This document shows, in pieces, positions 1-7,614 of a stretch of 21,402 nt of DNA. How positions within the stretch are numbered: position 1 is the first letter of the stretch; every line of letters begins with the position of its first letter. This DNA comes from Kiloniellaceae bacterium (GTDB lineage: Bacteria > Pseudomonadota > Alphaproteobacteria > Kiloniellales > Kiloniellaceae), in contig JANQKX010000330.1 in NCBI GenBank assembly GCA_028280915.1, forward strand, positions 1-21,402, given 5' to 3'. A model generated the notes under the pieces. That model made no database searches, was not told where the DNA came from, and saw only the letters and a program-made list of their open reading frames with translations. Made by a program: the position numbers and the translations under genes.

Positions 1-283
1 CAAAGACATGCCGTCCCTCGGGCGTCAGGGTCATGCCCTGGCGCACGATACGTTCCGGCGTCAGGCTGGCCACGTCCTGCCCGGCCAGGCGCACCTGGCC
101 CGCGGCCGGGGGCACCAGCCCCATGATGGCGTTGAGGGCGGATGACTTGCCGGCGCCGTTGGCCCCCAAAAGGGCCACGATCTCCCCTTGTTGTACCGAA
201 AGGTCGAGCCCGCGCACCGCCTGAATGGCGCCGTAGCGGACCCAAAGTCCCGATACCTCAAGCAGGTTGGTCACGTCATCCAC
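1..283 (-). CDS. livF: Branched-chain amino acid-type ABC transporter ATP-binding protein (LivF-like), 5' part only
   Basis: This is one of the two ATPases of a Liv/HAAT-type importer, which hydrolyses ATP at the cytoplasmic face of the membrane. About 94 N-terminal residues are visible before the gene runs off the left edge. They contain the start of the ABC domain, the Walker A motif GANGAGKSS at residues 40-48, and the LivF-typical stretch LTPEGRHVF at the edge. The reading frame opens at GTG 283, 13 nt after the stop of the binding-protein gene. GTG 274 is an alternative start with a better-placed GGGGGTGG upstream. An ATG at 279 is out of frame. It is the last visible gene of the leftward livMG, binding protein, livF operon. 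No LivH permease is seen, so it probably lies beyond the edge. The LivF assignment, rather than LivG, rests on the short P-loop region and the PEGRHVF signature. The substrate cannot be read from the sequence. Confidence 0.9.
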   Translation of the reverse strand, partial: MDDVTNLLEVSGLWVRYGAIQAVRGLDLSVQQGEIVALLGANGAGKSSALNAIMGLVPPAAGQVRLAGQDVASLTPERIVRQGMTLTPEGRHVF

Positions 284-296
284 CCCCGTTTGCCGA

Positions 297-1469
297 TTAC
301 GGCTTGGGCACCACGCTGGGGTCCGGGGTGACGTCGGCCACATGTTCCAGGGACCCGCCCTTCACCCGGTTAAGGGCCACGTTGCGCAGCGGCACCCGTT
401 CCTGGTCCAGATAGGTGATCTTGCCGGTCGCCCCTTGCACCCCTTCCAGCTGATCCATGGCATCGCGGATCGCCGGGCCGTCGGTGGAACCGGCGGCGGT
501 CACGGCGGCTTCGAGCACCTTGATGATGTCATAGCCGGTCGCCGTGAAGGTGGTGTCGTTGGGTTCGCCGAACTTGGCTTCATAAGCCTGGTTCATGGCC
601 TCCAGCGGACTGCCCGGCGTTGCGAAGCCGGCGTTGGAGAACACGACCCCCTCGGCAACCTCGCCCAGGGACAAGGTGGTCGGGGAATCGATGCCATCGC
701 TGCCCAGCACGGGCGTATTGATACCCGCCGCGCGCAGTTGCTTGATGAAGGCCGGGAAATCGGGCTCGTAGGCCGAGGTCATGATGACGTCGGGCTGGGG
801 CGACAAGCCCTTGATCTTGGTCACCTCGGCGGAAAAGTCCTGCTGGCCGGTGGCGTATTCACTGACCCCCAGGTTTTTGCCGCCCAGGCTCTCGAAGGCC
901 TCGGCGAAGTACTCCGGCAGCTTTTCCGTATAGGGCGTGTCCCGGGACAGCATGATATAGGAATTGTTATAGCCTTCGTCCCGGGCATGCATGGCCAGGG
1001 CCGCCCCCTGCAGGTTGTCCGGCGTATAGTTGACGAACATATAAGGGCCCACGGCCGCGGCGATGGTGGGCGTAGAGGCACAGGACGTGATGGCCGGCAC
1101 TTCCGCCGCTTGCGCCACGCTGCCGGCAGCGATGGCCGGGTCGGCGTCGCAGGGCGCGATCAGGAAGGAAATGCCCTCGTCGATAAGCTCCTGGGCCACC
1201 ACGGCGGCCTGGGCCGTGTCGGAGCGGATGACCTTGGCGATCAGCTCGATCATGATCTCGCCGCCGCTGCCGCCGGCCGCGTTCACCTCGTCAACGGCCA
1301 ACTCGACCCCTTTCAGGGACGGCTGATCATAGGGGGCCAGATAACCGGTTTGCGCCCCGGCGAAACCCACTTTCAAGGTATCGGCCGCCTGGGCCGGCCC
1401 AGTAACGTTTCCGGCCACCAGGACCGCGGAGCCCAGCACCATGCCTTGCAACAGTTTTCTTCTTAACAT
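297..1469 (-). CDS. Periplasmic substrate-binding protein of a Liv/HAAT-type ABC transporter
   Basis: This 390-residue exported binding protein captures the ligand for the adjacent ABC importer. It starts with a basic, hydrophobic signal peptide (MLRRKLLQG...), with probable cleavage after AQA at residue 28. The mature protein opens with LKVGFAGAQTGYLAPYD and GVELAVDEVNAAGG, the usual start of the Peripla_BP_6 (LivJ/LivK/AmiC) fold. Length is normal for the family. The ATG at 1469 is preceded by AGGAGGGAGATAGGAG, a strong SD. It lies 19 nt after the livMG stop and just before livF, so it sits inside the operon. These proteins bind amino acids, amides, urea or aromatic acids as well as branched-chain amino acids. 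Because the divergent locus encodes amine and amide enzymes, a nitrogenous ligand is likely (inference). Confidence 0.92.
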   Translation of the reverse strand: MLRRKLLQGMVLGSAVLVAGNVTGPAQAADTLKVGFAGAQTGYLAPYDQPSLKGVELAVDEVNAAGGSGGEIMIELIAKVIRSDTAQAAVVAQELIDEGISFLIAPCDADPAIAAGSVAQAAEVPAITSCASTPTIAAAVGPYMFVNYTPDNLQGAALAMHARDEGYNNSYIMLSRDTPYTEKLPEYFAEAFESLGGKNLGVSEYATGQQDFSAEVTKIKGLSPQPDVIMTSAYEPDFPAFIKQLRAAGINTPVLGSDGIDSPTTLSLGEVAEGVVFSNAGFATPGSPLEAMNQAYEAKFGEPNDTTFTATGYDIIKVLEAAVTAAGSTDGPAIRDAMDQLEGVQGATGKITYLDQERVPLRNVALNRVKGGSLEHVADVTPDPSVVPKP

Positions 1470-1488
1470 CTCCTATCTCCCTCCTCTT

Positions 1489-3363
1489 TTATGATGGGCC
1501 ATGCAACGCGGAAGCGCGCTTTGTGCCCAAGTAGGCCTCGATGACCAACGGATCGTTTTGAATGTCCGCTGGCGCACCATCGGCAATCACTTGTCCCTTG
1601 TTTAAAACCACCACCCGATCACACAGACGCATGATCAGGCGCAGATCGTGATCCACCACCAAAAGGCCGATCCCCCGGTTCTGGCGCAGGCGCCCCAGGA
1701 TCGCCAACAGCTCGTCGGATTCCGACTGGTTCATGCCGGCGGCCGGTTCGTCCAATAGCAGGTAACGGGGTTCCAGGGCCAAGGCCCGGGCGATCTCCAC
1801 GCGGCGCTGCTGGCCATAGGCCAGGGTCCCGGCCGGCCGCGACGCGGTCTCGGCGATATCCAGTTCAGCGAGCAGGGCCCGGGCCCGCTGCTCCCGCTCG
1901 GCCAGTCCGCCCTGCGCGCCGGTCGCCGCCACCATGACATTTTCCAAAACCGACAGGTTACGGAAAAGGCGGATGTTCTGAAAGGTCCGTCCCAGGCCGG
2001 CACGGGCGATTTTGTGGGCCGGCCAGTCCGACACGTCCTGGCCGTCCATGACGATGCGGCCGGAGGTGGGCGTCAGGGCACCGGCGATTGTGCTCAAAAG
2101 CGTGGTCTTGCCGGAGCCGTTGGGGCCAATCAATCCCAGAATTTCGCCCGACCGCAAGCTCAAGGCCGCCGCGTCCACCGCGCGCAGGCCGCCGAAGCGT
2201 TTGGTCACCGACTGGGCTTCCAAGGTCCCGCCGGCGCGGCGCGGCACCGCGGGCAGGGGCGCAACATCCGTCAGGTCTGGCCCCTTGCCGCCGAACCAGC
2301 GCCGCCAATAGGCATCCGCTTCCAGGTAGCCGAACAAACCCTCCCGCCGCCAGAACAGGATCGCCAGGACCGCCATGGCCAAACCGATATCGGTCAAGCC
2401 AAAGAGCTGGGGCAGCTGGATGGAGGCAATGGTCGGCGCGTCCTCGAAGCGGCGCAGAATCTCGATCAAGGCGGTGACGATGGCCGCGCCAGCCACGGCG
2501 CCCGAGACGGAATTCATGCCCCCCACGATCAGCATGACCAAGAGGGCGAAGGTCAGATTGAAATAAAATTCCTTGGGCGAGAAGACCCCCAGATAGTGGG
2601 CCATCAAGGCGCCGGCCAAGGCGGCGATGAAGGCGCTGAAGGTCCAGGCCAGCAGGCGGCGTGCCTGCACGTTGACCCCGATGGAGCGGGCCGCCGGCTC
2701 ATCCTCCCGGGAGGCGCGCAGCTCCAGCCCCGGGGTCAAGTCGCGAAAGATGCGGACCGCCAGGATCACCACCACGACAAAGGCAAGGGCCACCGGAATG
2801 TCCACCACCTTGGGCACCCCGATCAGGGCTTGACTGCCACGGGTGAAGTCCCGCGCGCCCACGATCAGGCTATTGGCGATGATCAAGAGGCCCAGGGTGG
2901 CGATGGCCGCCGAGGCCCCGTTCAAGCGGCAGATGGGAATGCCCACCAAAAAGCCGAAACCGGTGGTGATCACGGCGGCAATCAGCACCGCCGGCAGGAA
3001 ACCCATTTCCGTTTGCGCCAGCCAGATGGGCAAATCCGGCAAGAACACGGCCTTTTGCGCCACGGGTATGGTGAGCAGGGCGGTGATATGGGCCGCCAGC
3101 CCCATGAAGGCCGCATGGCCGAAGGAGGTGATTCCCGAATGGCCGGTGAAGCTGGAAATCGCCAGCACGCCGATGGTCAGGATCAACCAGTGGGTCACCG
3201 TGCCTTGCGGCGCGCGGCCGGAAAACTGCCAGGCAATCAGGGAAAACACCACGATGGGCACGATCAGCAGCGCCGCGCCCAGCAAGGCGCCGCGCGGCAT
3301 CCGATGGAATAGTCCGGCCGCCGACTGCTGGCCGCCCTTGTCGCTGATTTCCCCCTGGCTCAT
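1489..3363 (-). CDS. livMG: Fused ABC permease-ATPase (LivM-LivG fusion)
   Basis: One 624-residue protein carries both the LivM-type permease and the LivG-type ATPase of a branched-chain amino acid-class importer. Residues about 25-340 are hydrophobic membrane segments with LivM-typical motifs (SFGHAAFMGLAAH at 80-92, GVNVQARRLLAWTFSAF at 229-245, GGMNSVSGAVAGA at 281-293). After a linker, the ABC domain has Walker A GPNGSGKTT (413-421), Q-loop Q462, signature LAYGQQRR (514-521), Walker B YLLLDEP (534-540) and H-loop H572. The frame is open upstream to 3657, but that stretch crosses the divergent regulator. ATG 3363 follows GGGAGGGGGA, so it is taken as the start. Such fusions occur in some alphaproteobacterial Liv systems. 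The gene is divergent from the RpiR regulator and heads the visible transporter operon. Confidence 0.93.
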   Translation of the reverse strand: MSQGEISDKGGQQSAAGLFHRMPRGALLGAALLIVPIVVFSLIAWQFSGRAPQGTVTHWLILTIGVLAISSFTGHSGITSFGHAAFMGLAAHITALLTIPVAQKAVFLPDLPIWLAQTEMGFLPAVLIAAVITTGFGFLVGIPICRLNGASAAIATLGLLIIANSLIVGARDFTRGSQALIGVPKVVDIPVALAFVVVVILAVRIFRDLTPGLELRASREDEPAARSIGVNVQARRLLAWTFSAFIAALAGALMAHYLGVFSPKEFYFNLTFALLVMLIVGGMNSVSGAVAGAAIVTALIEILRRFEDAPTIASIQLPQLFGLTDIGLAMAVLAILFWRREGLFGYLEADAYWRRWFGGKGPDLTDVAPLPAVPRRAGGTLEAQSVTKRFGGLRAVDAAALSLRSGEILGLIGPNGSGKTTLLSTIAGALTPTSGRIVMDGQDVSDWPAHKIARAGLGRTFQNIRLFRNLSVLENVMVAATGAQGGLAEREQRARALLAELDIAETASRPAGTLAYGQQRRVEIARALALEPRYLLLDEPAAGMNQSESDELLAILGRLRQNRGIGLLVVDHDLRLIMRLCDRVVVLNKGQVIADGAPADIQNDPLVIEAYLGTKRASALHGPS

Positions 3364-3456
3364 TCCCCCTCCCGCAGTTTTCCTTATCCAACGATAGGGC
3401 GCGGGCAGCGGCAAGGTCAAGTCATTCGTTTCAATATTGACGGGTTTACCTAATTC

Positions 3457-3472
3457 TGTAACGATTATTACA
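3457..3472. promoter_or_regulatory. Inverted repeat TGTAA-N6-TTACA, candidate operator
   Basis: The sequence TGTAACGATTATTACA has perfect 5-bp arms around a 6-bp centre. It lies in the 108-bp divergent gap, overlapping the first base of the RpiR start codon. Its half-sites resemble those known for the RpiR-family regulator HexR (TGTA...TACA). A binding regulator here could repress its own gene and possibly the divergent livMG operon. Binding by the neighbouring RpiR protein is inference. A TTGACG at 3437-3442 could be a -35 element, but I see no good -10. Confidence 0.5.
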
Positions 3473-4416
3473 TGAGCCGAGAGATCCCCAACCAGATAAT
3501 TACGAATGCCGGAACGGCGAGCGCCGACCAGGCCACCTTGGGTGAACTCATCCATCAGCGCAGCGGCGACTTCACCCCCGCGGAACGCAAGGTGGCGCGC
3601 ACCTTGTTCGCCACCAACATGATGGCCGGCTTCGACACGGTGGCGAGCCTGGCGCAAAAGGCCCAGGTCAGCGGCCCCACGATCGTGCGCTTTGCCAACA
3701 AGCTGGGCTTTGCCGGCTACCCGGACTTTCAGACCGCCCTACGCAAGGACTTGGCCGCGCGCATCGACTCTCCCTTGAGCATGTTCCGCAGCCGCTCCGC
3801 CGCGCCGGTCAAACCGGCGTCGAATGGCGCCGCCGATCCGGACATCATCGAAAGCGCGCGGGAGATTTTTCTTCACAGCCTGACAGCCACCTTCGACTCC
3901 CTGCCCCGCGCCGAGTTCGATGCCATCGTTGCCTTGCTGGCCGATACCAAGCGCCCGCTGTGGACCACCGGCGGGCGCTTTTCCCAGGCCTGCGCCGATC
4001 TGCTCCAGGGCCACCTCTATCAAATGCGGCCCAAGTGCCGCACCATTCCCTACACCACGGAGGGCCGGGACGACGCCCTCTTGGACCTGGGGCCGCGGGA
4101 CGTCTTGATGATCTTCGATTTCCGCCGCTATCAAAAAAACACCGTCGCTTTTGCCGAGATGGCCGCGGCTCAGAACGTGACCATGATCCTGGTGACCGAT
4201 CCCTGGCTGTCTCCGGTAGCCCATGTGGCCGACCACGTGCTGACCACCGATGTGAAGGCGCCATCGCCTTACGACTCCATGGTCTCCGCCATGGCCCTGG
4301 TGGAACTCCTGGTCGCCGGGGTATTGAAGTACATGGGGCAAGGCACCGAAAAGCGCCTGGGCCGGCTGGAGCAACTACGGCTAGGCGCCGCTTGGCATGG
4401 CGACGGAGCGGAATGA
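3472..4416 (+). CDS. RpiR/MurR-family transcriptional regulator
   Basis: This 314-residue cytoplasmic DNA-binding regulator has an N-terminal HTH_6 domain (about residues 24-100). The helix-turn-helix is visible as TVASLAQKAQVSGPTIVRF (56-74), followed by ANKLGFAGYPDFQ. The C-terminal half (about 155-290) is a SIS sugar-isomerase-type ligand domain, starting near LWTTGGRFSQACADLL. Order and length are standard for the family. RpiR members sense phosphosugars or other small metabolites. Many SIS-RpiR proteins next to amino acid or amine genes respond to non-sugar ligands. ATG 3472 has no recognisable SD, so the message may be leaderless, or a TTG near 3538 could be used. It is divergent from the ABC transporter and lies 49 nt upstream of the enzyme operon, and probably controls both. 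The effector cannot be told. Confidence 0.9.
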   Translation: MSREIPNQIITNAGTASADQATLGELIHQRSGDFTPAERKVARTLFATNMMAGFDTVASLAQKAQVSGPTIVRFANKLGFAGYPDFQTALRKDLAARIDSPLSMFRSRSAAPVKPASNGAADPDIIESAREIFLHSLTATFDSLPRAEFDAIVALLADTKRPLWTTGGRFSQACADLLQGHLYQMRPKCRTIPYTTEGRDDALLDLGPRDVLMIFDFRRYQKNTVAFAEMAAAQNVTMILVTDPWLSPVAHVADHVLTTDVKAPSPYDSMVSAMALVELLVAGVLKYMGQGTEKRLGRLEQLRLGAAWHGDGAE

Positions 4417-4465
4417 AACAACAAGAGTTGCGGGCGGACAAACATAAAAGGGGGGACATAAAATA

Positions 4466-5779
4466 ATGGATGGCGGCAACTTGATCTATCTGGTGTGGAA
4501 CGACTTCGTGGGCTTGTCCCGGACCCGGGGCATGGTGCGCGAGAACTATGAGTTCAACAAGGCCCGCGGCCTGGGCTGGGCCCTGGCCGGCCAGTCCCTC
4601 ACCCCCTTCGAGGACATTGCCCCCAATCCCTGGGGCCCCATGGACGAGGTGCGGCAAACCCCCGATCCGGACACGGAAGTCAACATCAAGATCACCGACG
4701 GGGCACCGGCCCTCAGCATGGTGCTCTGCGATTCACGTCACCCGGACGGCACGCCCTGGGAGTGCTGTACCCGCAGCCTGCTCAAGGCCGCCCTGGACGA
4801 GCTGGAGCGCGCGCATGGCCTGATCCTGAAAATCGCCTACGAAAACGAGTTCAAGCTCTACGCCCCCGACGGCGCCTGGAACGCGCCCTTTTCCCTGGCC
4901 GCCGCCCGCAGCTACGCGCCCTTCATCGAGGTGCTCACTCAAGCACTCTTGACGGCCCAGGTGGGCTTGGAAACCGTGGAGCCGGAATATGGCGTGGGTC
5001 AGTACGAAATCAGCTGCGGCCCCGCCCCTGGCGTGGCCGGCGCCGACCGGGTGGTGATCACCCGCGAGGTCCTGCGCGAGGCGGCGCGACAGTGCGGCCT
5101 GCACGCCAGCCTGTCGCCCAAGACCGGGCCAGACGACGTGGGCAACGGCTGTCATCTGCACCTCAGCCTGTGGCACCGGGACGGCACGCCGGCGTCCTTC
5201 GACCCGGAAGGCCCCGGGGAACTGAGCCCGGTCGCGGCCCACTTTGTCGCCGGGGTGCACCGCCACCTCCAGGCCCTCATGGCCTTTACCGCGCCCAGCC
5301 CCGTTTCCTATCTGCGCCTGGGCCCCCATCATTGGAGCTGCGGCTACGACGCGGTGGGCGTGCAGAACCGGGAGGCGGCGATTCGCATCTGTCCCGCCCC
5401 GGCCGGCGAGGCGGCACAGCGGGCCGCCGGCCTCAACATCGAATATCGCGCCACCGACGCCACGGCCAGCCCCTACCTCTCCCTGGCCGCCATCCTGCGC
5501 GCGGGCCTGCACGGGCTGCGGGAAAAGCTGCCCCTGCCCGCCTTGCTGGACCAGGACCCCGCCGACCTCAGCGACGGTGAGCGGGAAAAAAGGGGCATCC
5601 GCTCCCTGCCCGGCTCCTTGGAAACAGCACTTTCGGCTCTCGACGATGACCCGCTTGTGAAACAATGGTTCAGCCCCACCATGCTGCAAGCCTACAAGGA
5701 TCTGAAAACCTATGAAGCGGGCATGTTCAAGGACGCTTCTCCCGACCATCTCTGCGAAAGGTACCGCCTTGCCTATTGA
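4466..5779 (+). CDS. Glutamine synthetase-family gamma-glutamyl ligase (FluG C-domain/PuuA-like)
   Basis: This 437-residue ATP-dependent ligase belongs to the glutamine synthetase superfamily. Members join the gamma-carboxylate of glutamate to ammonia or an amine. The catalytic-domain motifs are present: the Glu pair in YENEF (E126, E128), EPEYGVGQYE (172-181), GNGCHLHLSL (227-236, H230), RLGPHHW (284-290), NREAAIR (301-307) and EYRATDATASPYLSLAA (326-342). The N-terminal beta-grasp region is recognisable but diverged, as in PuuA-type enzymes rather than housekeeping GlnA. ATG 4466 follows GGGGGGA by 11 nt. The 3' end overlaps the amidohydrolase gene by 11 nt, so the two are translationally coupled. 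In fungal FluG and plant NodGS, the same two domains form one polypeptide (amidohydrolase first). Gamma-glutamylation of an amine is inferred; a nitrogen-assimilating glutamine synthetase is less likely in this context. Confidence 0.9.
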   Translation: MDGGNLIYLVWNDFVGLSRTRGMVRENYEFNKARGLGWALAGQSLTPFEDIAPNPWGPMDEVRQTPDPDTEVNIKITDGAPALSMVLCDSRHPDGTPWECCTRSLLKAALDELERAHGLILKIAYENEFKLYAPDGAWNAPFSLAAARSYAPFIEVLTQALLTAQVGLETVEPEYGVGQYEISCGPAPGVAGADRVVITREVLREAARQCGLHASLSPKTGPDDVGNGCHLHLSLWHRDGTPASFDPEGPGELSPVAAHFVAGVHRHLQALMAFTAPSPVSYLRLGPHHWSCGYDAVGVQNREAAIRICPAPAGEAAQRAAGLNIEYRATDATASPYLSLAAILRAGLHGLREKLPLPALLDQDPADLSDGEREKRGIRSLPGSLETALSALDDDPLVKQWFSPTMLQAYKDLKTYEAGMFKDASPDHLCERYRLAY

Positions 5780-6911
5780 CTTCGGAATCGACCGCCCGCT
5801 CATCGATCACCATTGCCACGGGGTGGCGCCGGCCGACTTGGACCAGGCCCAGTTCGAGGCCTTGATGAGCGAAAGCTATCGCCCCTGCCCGCCGGGTACC
5901 TCCCAGTTCGACAAGCCCCTGGGCCTGGTGGTGCGGCGCTTTTGCGCACCCCTCTTGGATCTGGAACCCCTGTGCAGCGGGGCGGACTACGTGGCCCGCC
6001 GGCGCGAACTGGGCGCGGCGGAGGTGAACCGGCGCCTGCTGCGGGCCTGCGGCCTGGACCAGCTGCTGATCGACAGTGGCCACCGGGGTGACGATATCGC
6101 ATCGGTCGCCGAAATGGCCGACCTCGCCGACCGGCCCAGCCGGGAGGTGGTGCGCATCGAAGCGGTGGCCGAGGAAGTGGCCCGCTCCGGCGTTTCGGCG
6201 GCGGACTTTCCCCAGGCCTGGGCCGACCTTTTGGCCGAGCGCGCCGAAGGGGCCGTGGGCCTGAAAACCGTGGTCGCCTATCGCACCACCTTCAACATCG
6301 ATCAAAGCCCGCCCAGCCAGGCGGAGATCCAAACGGGCGCCAGCCGCTGGTTTAAGTCTTGCGAGGCGGCGGGCCGGGTGCGCCTGGACGACGTGAACGT
6401 GGTGCGCCATGGCCTCTGGCTCGCCGCGGACATCTGTCAGGAAAAATCCTTCCCCTTGCAGATCCACGTGGGCTTTGGCGATCCGGACATCTACATGCAC
6501 GCCTGCGATCCCACCCACTTCACCGACTACCTCCGCGCCATGGAGGAAAAGGGCGTGGCCTGTACCTTGCTGCATAACTATCCCTTCCAGCGGGAAGCAG
6601 CCTGGCTGGCGGAGATCTTTCAAAACGTCTATTACGACGTGGGCGTGATCTTGAACTTCGCCGGTCCCCAGGCCCCCACCATCCTGGGCGAGGCCTTGGA
6701 GATGGGACCGTTTTTCAAGCAGCTTTACAGTTCCGACGCCTTTGGCCTGGCCGAGCTTTATTACCTGGGCCAACTGCAATTCCGCCAAGCCCTGCAGCGC
6801 CACCTGGACCGTTGGATCGGCGAGGGGTACTGTACCGCCCGAGACGCGGACCGCATCGTCGCCATGATCGCCCGTGACAACGCGGCTCGCATCTATCCCC
6901 TGCCCGACTGA
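5769..6911 (+). CDS. Metal-dependent amidohydrolase (amidohydrolase-2 family, FluG N-domain-like)
   Basis: This 380-residue predicted cytoplasmic TIM-barrel hydrolase cleaves amide or related C-N/C-C bonds. Metal-binding features are HxH in DHHCHG (H15, H17), K166 in GLKTVVAYR, H233 in IHVGFGD, H269 in LLHNYPF and D323 in YSSDAFG. The start is set by the sequence. The frame is open from ATG 5712, but that would overlap the ligase gene by 68 nt. TTG 5769 has AAAGG seven nt upstream and gives MPIDFGIDRPLIDHHCH, which places the metal motif at the usual distance from the N-terminus. It overlaps the ligase stop. The pairing matches the two halves of FluG/NodGS. It may hydrolyse a gamma-glutamyl product or a precursor of the amine; the substrate is unknown. 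Confidence 0.87.
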   Translation: MPIDFGIDRPLIDHHCHGVAPADLDQAQFEALMSESYRPCPPGTSQFDKPLGLVVRRFCAPLLDLEPLCSGADYVARRRELGAAEVNRRLLRACGLDQLLIDSGHRGDDIASVAEMADLADRPSREVVRIEAVAEEVARSGVSAADFPQAWADLLAERAEGAVGLKTVVAYRTTFNIDQSPPSQAEIQTGASRWFKSCEAAGRVRLDDVNVVRHGLWLAADICQEKSFPLQIHVGFGDPDIYMHACDPTHFTDYLRAMEEKGVACTLLHNYPFQREAAWLAEIFQNVYYDVGVILNFAGPQAPTILGEALEMGPFFKQLYSSDAFGLAELYYLGQLQFRQALQRHLDRWIGEGYCTARDADRIVAMIARDNAARIYPLPD

Positions 6912-6953
6912 ATTTTAGGTGACATCTTATTGGATCGTAAAGGGAGACCAGCC

Positions 6954-7601
6954 TTGGAAAAGTTCCCCACCAGCCGCGACCTGCCCTTGGTCATGGATCA
7001 AGCCGCCCTGCTGTTCATCGACGTGCAGAATTTCTGCGTGCGCCGGGAAGGGGGTGAATTCACCGATCTGAACCCGGCGCAGATGGACGAAAAGTACGGC
7101 TATTATTTCGGCCGCTTGGAAAACCCGGTCATTCCCAACATGCAGCGCCTGCAGCAGGCCTTCCGGCAAGCGGGCGCCGAAGTCCTCTATACCACCATCG
7201 AAAGCCTGACCCTGGACGGCCGGGACCGCAGCCTGGATTACAAGATCACCGGCTTCAACATTCCCAAGGGCGCCTGGGACGGCAAGGTCATCGACGAAAT
7301 CGCTCCCCTGGACAACGAAATCTGGCTGCCCAAGTCGTCGTCCAGCGTCTTTGTCTCCACCCACCTGGATTATGTCCTGCGCAACCTGGGCGTCCGACAG
7401 TTGGTCATCTCGGGTCTGATCACCGATCAGTGTGTGGAATCGGCGGTGCGTGACGCTTGCGATCTGGGCTACCTGGTCACATTGGTGCCCGATGCTTGCG
7501 CCACCTATAGCGCAGAGCGCCACAACAACTCCCTCCGCACCATTGCGGGCTATTGCCGGCAATGCCCCACCGAGCAAGTGGTGGCGGAAGCCGCAGCGTA
7601 G
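6954..7601 (+). CDS. Isochorismatase-family cysteine hydrolase (amidase-like)
   Basis: This 215-residue cytoplasmic hydrolase belongs to the isochorismatase/nicotinamidase superfamily. Members cleave amides, carbamoyl groups or vinyl ethers through a Cys-Asp-Lys triad. The triad is visible as D23 in LLFIDVQNF, K127 in WLPKSSSSVF and C160 in GLITDQCVESAVRDA. The motif DACATYSAERH (180-190) is also typical. The frame could open at TTG 6930, but TTG 6954 follows GGGAGA with 6-nt spacing and fits the family N-terminus better. It is the second gene in a row with a TTG start. It lies 42 nt after the amidohydrolase and 13 nt before the aminotransferase. Relatives include N-carbamoylsarcosine amidase, ureidoacrylate amidase and nicotinamidase. 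Context favours an amide intermediate of the amine pathway over nicotinamide. Confidence 0.88.
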   Translation: MEKFPTSRDLPLVMDQAALLFIDVQNFCVRREGGEFTDLNPAQMDEKYGYYFGRLENPVIPNMQRLQQAFRQAGAEVLYTTIESLTLDGRDRSLDYKITGFNIPKGAWDGKVIDEIAPLDNEIWLPKSSSSVFVSTHLDYVLRNLGVRQLVISGLITDQCVESAVRDACDLGYLVTLVPDACATYSAERHNNSLRTIAGYCRQCPTEQVVAEAAA

Positions 7602-7614
7602 AGGAGGCCTTGTC

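Noticed and set aside
267..3312. Long + strand frames (267-1466 and 2014-3312) opposite the ABC transporter genes
   Set aside because: They are low-complexity, Gly/Arg/His-rich translations without domains, and mirror the real minus-strand genes.
3364..3657. N-terminal extension of the LivMG frame
   Set aside because: It would run through the divergent RpiR gene and its promoter, whereas ATG 3363 has a strong SD.
6929..6941. ATTGGATCGTAAA also occurs inside palindromic element 2 (12907-12919)
   Set aside because: The flanks at 6929 show no palindrome and no TAGAGC ends, so a shared 13-mer is most likely chance.
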